Source: Dysgonomonas sp. UBA7710 (GTDB lineage Bacteria; Bacteroidota; Bacteroidia; Bacteroidales; Dysgonomonadaceae). From it: a stretch of DNA of 64,000 nucleotides. The stretch spans positions 1-64,000 of the forward strand of contig NZ_DLFW01000038.1 in assembly GCF_002482385.1 (NCBI RefSeq), in the 5' to 3' direction. The number at the start of each line of letters is the position of its first letter. Within the stretch, counting starts at the first letter, position 1. The notes under the pieces are model-generated. The model saw only the letters and a program-made list of their open reading frames with translations. It was not told the DNA's origin and searched no databases. The position numbers were made by a program, and so were the translations under genes. Shown here one piece after another: positions 59,611 through 64,000 of the stretch.

Positions 59611-62600
59611 TCAAACGACCTCTTGTTTTACCTCCTTACGGTTTTTCAGCATCCTGTAGATAATAGGTACGACATACATATTCAATAAAGTGGATGTCAG
59701 CAATCCCCCGAGTATAACTTTTGCCATAGGACTTTGTATCTCATTCCCCGGAAGGTCTCCCTGAATAGCCAATGGAATAAGGGCTAACCCCGAACACAAA
59801 GCAGTCATCAAAATAGGATTCAGACGATCGAGAGATCCTTGCAGGATACTCTTATTCACAGAATATCCGTGATTACCCAAATCATTATAATGCGCCATTA
59901 GCAGAATGCCATTTCGGGTAGCAATTCCGAACAGGGCTATAAATCCGATAATAGCAGGAATACTGATTTCTCCCGAAGTGAACAAAATAGCATATACTCC
60001 CCCGATAAGGGCCAACGGAAGATTTAGAAGTATTACAGCCGATTGAGTGATATTCCGGAACTGATTGAACAACAATAAGAATATAATCATAATAGCAAAG
60101 ACAGATACAATAAGCAATATCCTCGATGCAGCCTGCTCACTCTCGAACTGTCCGCCGTACTCGATATGATAACCCTCCGGCAATGTAATATCCCCGTCGA
60201 CCTTTTCCCTGATATCATTAACTACACTGCGCAAATCGCGATCGGCAACATTGGCGGAAACAACAATCTTGCGCTGTGCATTTTCACGGTTTACCGTATT
60301 GGGGCCTGTGGATGAAGTTACCACCGCGACATATTCGAAAGGTATTTTCTTATCGCCGGCATCTATCATCAGGTTCCGTATTTTGTCCGCCTGATCTTTA
60401 TAATCGTCCGATGCTTTCAATGTGAGGTCAAAACTTTTACCATCCCTGTAAACTTGCGATACAACTTCCCCGGACAACATGACTGTTACAAAATCGGAGA
60501 ATTGCGGCAATGTAATTCCGTATTTTGCCAGCATCTCACGCTTTGGAGTTATCTTCAATTGCGGACGCTCTACCTGTTGTTCTACATTCAGGTCGGCAAC
60601 ACCCTCGATACTTTCTATCGAAGATTTGATTTCATTACCTAACGAATACAACTTATTCAGGTCCGTACCAAACAATTTAATCGCAATATTGGCTTTTGTA
60701 CCCGAAAGCATATGATCGATACGGTGCGATATAGGTTGCCCGATTTCGACACTGATACCGGGAATAGCGTTCAGCTTTTCGCGAAGCTCGGCTATCATCT
60801 CATCCTGTGAGCGGTCTTTGAGTATAAACGGGGCTTCTATCTCCGATGTATTTACGCCGAATGAATGTTCGTCAAGCTCTGCCCGGCCTGTCTTACGGCC
60901 TACTGTCTGTATCTCAGGGATACTAAGGATAGCCTGTTCGGCCATAGTTCCTATTTTATCCGATTCTTCCAGCGATATACCGGGTAAGGTATTTATCGTA
61001 ACCGTAAATGAACCTTCATTGAACGGAGGTAAAAAGTTACGTCCGAATGTAAAGAATATGATAATAGCGGACACTAACAATACTCCTGTCACTCCCAATA
61101 CAATTTTCTGTTTTTCTAATGCCCAGTGCAGGCTCTTTTCATAAACAGCTTTTAATTTAACCACAAAGAGAGATTCTTTCTCTTCCTTATTCTTCTTATT
61201 CTTACCCAGCAGATAACTACATAATACGGGAGTCACTGTAAGAGCGACAACCGTAGAGGCAAACAATGCTACAATAAAGGCAATACCCAGTGGAACAAGC
61301 ATCCGCCCTTCCATCCCGCTAAGGAAAAACAACGGGATAAAACTGGTAACAATAATCAGTGTAGAATTCAATATCGGCATGCGTACTTCCTTCGAAGCCT
61401 CGAAAACGACAGTCAGCACGGAGTGTTGTTCTTCATTTGGCTTTTGCCTGTTTTCGCGCAAGCGTTTGAATACATTTTCCACATCAATAATAGCATCGTC
61501 TACCAGAGAGCCGATTGCAATAGCCATCCCTCCCAGGCTCATCGTATTAATCGTCAGCCCCATCAGTTTCAGAGCAAGGATCGAAGTGAGCAACGACAAA
61601 GGCAGAGCCATCAGGGAGATAAATGTAGTACGCCCGTTCATCAGGAATATAAACAAAACAATAACTACAAATATCGCTCCTTCATACAGCGATTTCTGTA
61701 CATTATTTATCGAGTTGTTTATAAATCGTTCCTGACGAAATATATCTGTGGATATTTTTATATCGGAAGGAATATTCTTCTGTAATCCGGCAAGAGAAAC
61801 ATCCAGCTTTTCAGACAGTTCTATTGTATTGGTATTCGGTTGTTTGGTGACAGTTATCAATACGGCAGGTTTTGTCTTCTCCGAAGCTATCCCCAGTCTA
61901 GGAGTTTTTGCTCCTATCTTTATTTCGGCTACATCGCTGATAAGGATAGGACTTTCGCCTGTTTTTTTCACAACGGCCTTACCTAATTCCCCTATATCAG
62001 CGCTTTGCAGTACACCTCTTACGATATATTCATTCCCATATTCGTACAAGATGCCTCCGGACGCATTCTGATTCATATTGCGTGTCACCTGCAATACTTC
62101 ATCGAGTGTTACACCATAGTGCTTCATACGCCCCGGATCGATGAGTATCTGATATTCTTCTATATCCCCGCCTATCACCGTAACCTGAGCAACACCACCG
62201 GTAGATAAAAGCCGTGGACGGATTGTCCAGTCAGCGATAGTCCGCAAGTCGAGCAATGAAGTAGAGTCGGAAGTAAGACCGATAATCATCACCTCCCCAA
62301 GAATTGAAGACTGAGGTCCCAAAGTAGGTTGGCCTATATTTTCGGGCAGGGCATCACCCAATGCGGCGAGTTTTTCGGTAACAATCTGACGGGCCTTATA
62401 TATATCGGTACCCCAATCAAATTCGACCCAAACCACTGAAAACCCGGTAGTAGAGGACGACCGCACACGACGTACATCCGTAGCTCCGTTTACAGCCGTT
62501 TCTATAGGAAAAGAAACAAGGCGTTCCACTTCTTCGGGAGCCATACCGTTTGCTTCGGTCATTATCACCACCGTAGGCGCATTCAGATCAGGAAATACAT

Positions 62601-62709
62601 CTATTTCCATATTCTTTGCGGTATAGAACCCGCCGATAAGCAGGAGCACCGCGCCAATCAACACCACAAGACGGTTGTTGAGAGAGAATTGTATTATTTT
62701 ATTCAGCAT
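59611..62709 (-). CDS. Heavy-metal-efflux RND transporter (CusA/CzcA family)
   Basis: Protein of 1032 residues with the RND plan: helix 1 near residue 10-30, a large periplasmic loop (about 35-330), helices 2-6, a second loop and helices 8-12. The HME motif in helix 4 reads AIGSLVDDAIIDVENVFKRL, with paired Asp residues for proton transfer. It exports metal cations by proton antiport. Cu/Ag versus Zn/Co/Cd cannot be settled by eye; the His-rich adaptor favours a His-liganded metal (inference). ATG 62709 is chosen over a start 39 bases upstream that lies in a repeat array. Confidence 0.9.
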   Translation of the reverse strand: MLNKIIQFSLNNRLVVLIGAVLLLIGGFYTAKNMEIDVFPDLNAPTVVIMTEANGMAPEEVERLVSFPIETAVNGATDVRRVRSSSTTGFSVVWVEFDWGTDIYKARQIVTEKLAALGDALPENIGQPTLGPQSSILGEVMIIGLTSDSTSLLDLRTIADWTIRPRLLSTGGVAQVTVIGGDIEEYQILIDPGRMKHYGVTLDEVLQVTRNMNQNASGGILYEYGNEYIVRGVLQSADIGELGKAVVKKTGESPILISDVAEIKIGAKTPRLGIASEKTKPAVLITVTKQPNTNTIELSEKLDVSLAGLQKNIPSDIKISTDIFRQERFINNSINNVQKSLYEGAIFVVIVLFIFLMNGRTTFISLMALPLSLLTSILALKLMGLTINTMSLGGMAIAIGSLVDDAIIDVENVFKRLRENRQKPNEEQHSVLTVVFEASKEVRMPILNSTLIIVTSFIPLFFLSGMEGRMLVPLGIAFIVALFASTVVALTVTPVLCSYLLGKNKKNKEEKESLFVVKLKAVYEKSLHWALEKQKIVLGVTGVLLVSAIIIFFTFGRNFLPPFNEGSFTVTINTLPGISLEESDKIGTMAEQAILSIPEIQTVGRKTGRAELDEHSFGVNTSEIEAPFILKDRSQDEMIAELREKLNAIPGISVEIGQPISHRIDHMLSGTKANIAIKLFGTDLNKLYSLGNEIKSSIESIEGVADLNVEQQVERPQLKITPKREMLAKYGITLPQFSDFVTVMLSGEVVSQVYRDGKSFDLTLKASDDYKDQADKIRNLMIDAGDKKIPFEYVAVVTSSTGPNTVNRENAQRKIVVSANVADRDLRSVVNDIREKVDGDITLPEGYHIEYGGQFESEQAASRILLIVSVFAIMIIFLLLFNQFRNITQSAVILLNLPLALIGGVYAILFTSGEISIPAIIGFIALFGIATRNGILLMAHYNDLGNHGYSVNKSILQGSLDRLNPILMTALCSGLALIPLAIQGDLPGNEIQSPMAKVILGGLLTSTLLNMYVVPIIYRMLKNRKEVKQEVV

Positions 62710-62756
62710 AAATAAGTTACAAGTTGACGAGTTACAAGTTACAAGCAATAAGATGG
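62709..62756. repeat. Heptad array (AAGTTAC units) ahead of the RND gene
   Basis: AAGTTAC AAGTTGA C GAGTTAC AAGTTAC AAGCAAT AAG runs from the start codon of the RND gene into the gap that follows the adaptor gene. It is a 7-base-periodic array like those elsewhere in the window. The rest of the gap (62793-62850) holds a half copy of the hairpin found at 36066-36143. Confidence 0.6.
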
Positions 62757-62850
62757 TCTACTGCATGTATTTTTCTGTATCTACTGGTTAATTTGTCCAT
62801 CATGTGCATATTTGCTAATTTTCACATTGGCATATTGACACATTAATAAT

Positions 62851-64000
62851 TTAGTGTTCATGAGCATGAGGTATAGCCGCTGAAGCCGATGCCAGTTTAA
62901 TATGATATGCACCTTTACTTACAACCTTATCTCCCGCCTTTAATCCCGAAAGTATTTCTACAAGATTCCCGTCATTTATCCCGATCCTGACTTCCTGCTT
63001 TTTGTAAGCATCAGGATGAGTCTGCAAATAGACGAAATAAACACCTTGTTCCTCTGTGAGAGAGGAAACCGGGATTGCCAGAACATTTTCCCTCGGCTGT
63101 CCCAGCAGATAAACTTCCACATAAGAGCCGGAAACAACCTGCCCTACATTGTCAAACTCAAAATTAGCCGGTAGATAATACTCCTGACTGTTTGTTGAAC
63201 GGCCGTATGAGACAATGCGACCGTTCAGGTCTGAAAGACGGTAAACCGTATTGTCATACGAAGTTTTGAAGTTAGCGGATGTAATGCTTCCCAAATCTTT
63301 ATAATAGCGCTCCGACACATCGGCCCGAAGTTGCAACTTCCTGTTCTGTGTCACAGTCACTAATGGTTGACCTACATCCACATATTGACCTTCGGATACC
63401 AGTTTACTTTTTACAAACCCGCTGATAGGAGCAGAAATACTGATGCCTCTTGCTGTCAAACGCTGACCTATGGCCTGATATGATACTTTTGCATTCTCAT
63501 AATTCAGCTTTATCTCGTTGTATTCTTTTTGTGAAATCAGTTTATCCCCGATCAGGGATTCTGCGCGTTGGTACTCGCGTTGAGCTATATCATACGCTGT
63601 TTTCGCTTTTATGGAAGGGTCTCCATCAACAAGGTTTTTCGAAGAGATACTAACCAGAGACTCGCCTCCTTTTACGGATGCGCCCTCATTCAACGATGCT
63701 TTATTAAAAGATACAATGCCGCTCGAAGTAGCGGAAACAGTTACTTCATCGCCTTGTGCCGATAATATCTGCCCACTGGTCTTTATCACCTGATGAAACT
63801 TGTCAGGCTTTACGTTAAACACTTCCAAACCAGCCTGCCTGGCCTGTTCGGGTGTAAATAATATTTCATCACCATGAGCCGGTTCTTCTTTTCCATGATC
63901 GTGATCGCATTCTTCACCCCCGGTATGGTTGTGCTCAGCCTCTTGTTCATGGTCATGATTGCACTCCTCGCCTTCTGCATGATTATGCCCCTCTTGCGAT
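62851..64000 (-). CDS. CusB/CzcB-like periplasmic adaptor, 5' end beyond window
   Basis: The visible part is 382 residues and the frame is open to the window edge, so the signal peptide and start lie outside. The N-terminal visible 45 residues are a His/Cys/Glu-rich tandem repeat. Then come the adaptor segments: ILFTPEQARQAGLEVF, a barrel-sandwich half (ISAPISGFVKSKLVSEGQYVDVGQPL), a helical hairpin (EYQRAESLIGDKLISQKEYNEI) and a C-terminal membrane-proximal domain ending in HAHEH. It links the RND pump to the outer-membrane channel and may hand metal to the pump. First visible gene of the efflux operon. Confidence 0.9.
   Translation of the reverse strand, partial: SQEGHNHAEGEECNHDHEQEAEHNHTGGEECDHDHGKEEPAHGDEILFTPEQARQAGLEVFNVKPDKFHQVIKTSGQILSAQGDEVTVSATSSGIVSFNKASLNEGASVKGGESLVSISSKNLVDGDPSIKAKTAYDIAQREYQRAESLIGDKLISQKEYNEIKLNYENAKVSYQAIGQRLTARGISISAPISGFVKSKLVSEGQYVDVGQPLVTVTQNRKLQLRADVSERYYKDLGSITSANFKTSYDNTVYRLSDLNGRIVSYGRSTNSQEYYLPANFEFDNVGQVVSGSYVEVYLLGQPRENVLAIPVSSLTEEQGVYFVYLQTHPDAYKKQEVRIGINDGNLVEILSGLKAGDKVVSKGAYHIKLASASAAIPHAHEH
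63880..63987 (-). repeat. Tandem 18-residue His/Cys metal-binding repeat (coding)
   Basis: Two adjacent 54-base units (63987-63934, 63933-63880) encode HNHAEGEECNHDHEQEAE and HNHTGGEECDHDHGKEEP. The pattern HNH-x-x-GEEC-(N/D)-HDH is kept. The residue before unit 1 is Gly in a Glu-Gly pair like that inside the units, so further copies may lie beyond the edge. Confidence 0.8.

Noticed and set aside
59611..62748. Longer start for the RND transporter
   Set aside because: The extra 13 residues come from the AAGTTAC repeat array and precede the conserved N-terminus at 62709.
1..64000. tRNA, rRNA or prophage genes
   Set aside because: No cloverleaf, rRNA segment, integrase or phage structural gene was recognised; a tRNA scan was not possible.

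Overview
The window looks like a chromosomal segment of a Bacteroidota bacterium, most likely order Bacteroidales (a Dysgonomonas- or Parabacteroides-like organism; genus not resolved). The evidence is a SusC/SusD polysaccharide-utilization locus, a Bacteroidales-type arginine cluster, the pheA/aminotransferase/DAHP-synthase-chorismate-mutase operon, DUF3868 and dispanin/DUF2752 genes, and Bacteroidetes -7 boxes of the form TAnnTTTG in front of many genes with no obvious Shine-Dalgarno sequences.

Layout. 1-1042: start of a leftward gene, then about 970 bases without a protein gene that hold up to three small-RNA-like units, each ending in a hairpin built on CCTGTC/GACAGG. 1043-8106: EttA, an acyl-CoA-ligase-like enzyme, then a leftward phenylalanine operon (pheA, aminotransferase, DAHP synthase-chorismate mutase) preceded by a complete attenuator: an 18-residue leader peptide with 8 Phe and 3 Tyr, an antiterminator segment and a terminator. 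8107-10324: cupin, GH25 lysozyme, dispanin-like and DUF2752 membrane proteins. 10351-17079: arginine cluster (argR, GNAT, argG, argC, argD) interrupted by a MutS-like ATPase, a four-helix-bundle (S23) gene inside a perfect inverted repeat, and a spacer of 7-base-unit repeats. 17317-20600: small unknown gene and the kdsA-comB-yraN-mmcQ-birA operon. 20953-24485: ECF S component, phosphoribosyltransferase, DUF362 protein and a membrane iron-sulfur protein. 24486-32626: a MITE-like palindromic element, a DUF3868 protein, PhoH, tyrA (away from the other phe genes), a membrane glycosyltransferase, a HerA-like ATPase and an rRNA-methyltransferase-like protein. 32751-41538: AsmA protein, then ABC-F, SGNH hydrolase and M13 peptidase genes enclosed by a 131-bp perfect inverted repeat. 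41539-58247: a leftward PUL (regulator, SusC, SusD, LamG lipoprotein, GH144, GH3, GH144, GH43, esterase) whose enzyme set points to beta-1,2-glucan. 58412-64000: a CusBA/TolC-type metal efflux operon running off the right edge; the visible N-terminal part of its adaptor has tandem His/Cys repeats.

Two things stand out. First, the pheA leader is a textbook Phe/Tyr attenuator in a phylum where few have been studied. Second, at least six intergenic regions carry the same modular sequence made of 7-base words (AATAAGT-, ATACGAG- and TTAACTG-like). Two copies differ by exactly one 7-base unit, one pair flanks the S23 gene, and another forms part of a long inverted repeat around a 5.5-kb gene block. 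Coordinates, motifs and pairings were read by eye; homology calls rest on recognised motifs, not on database searches.
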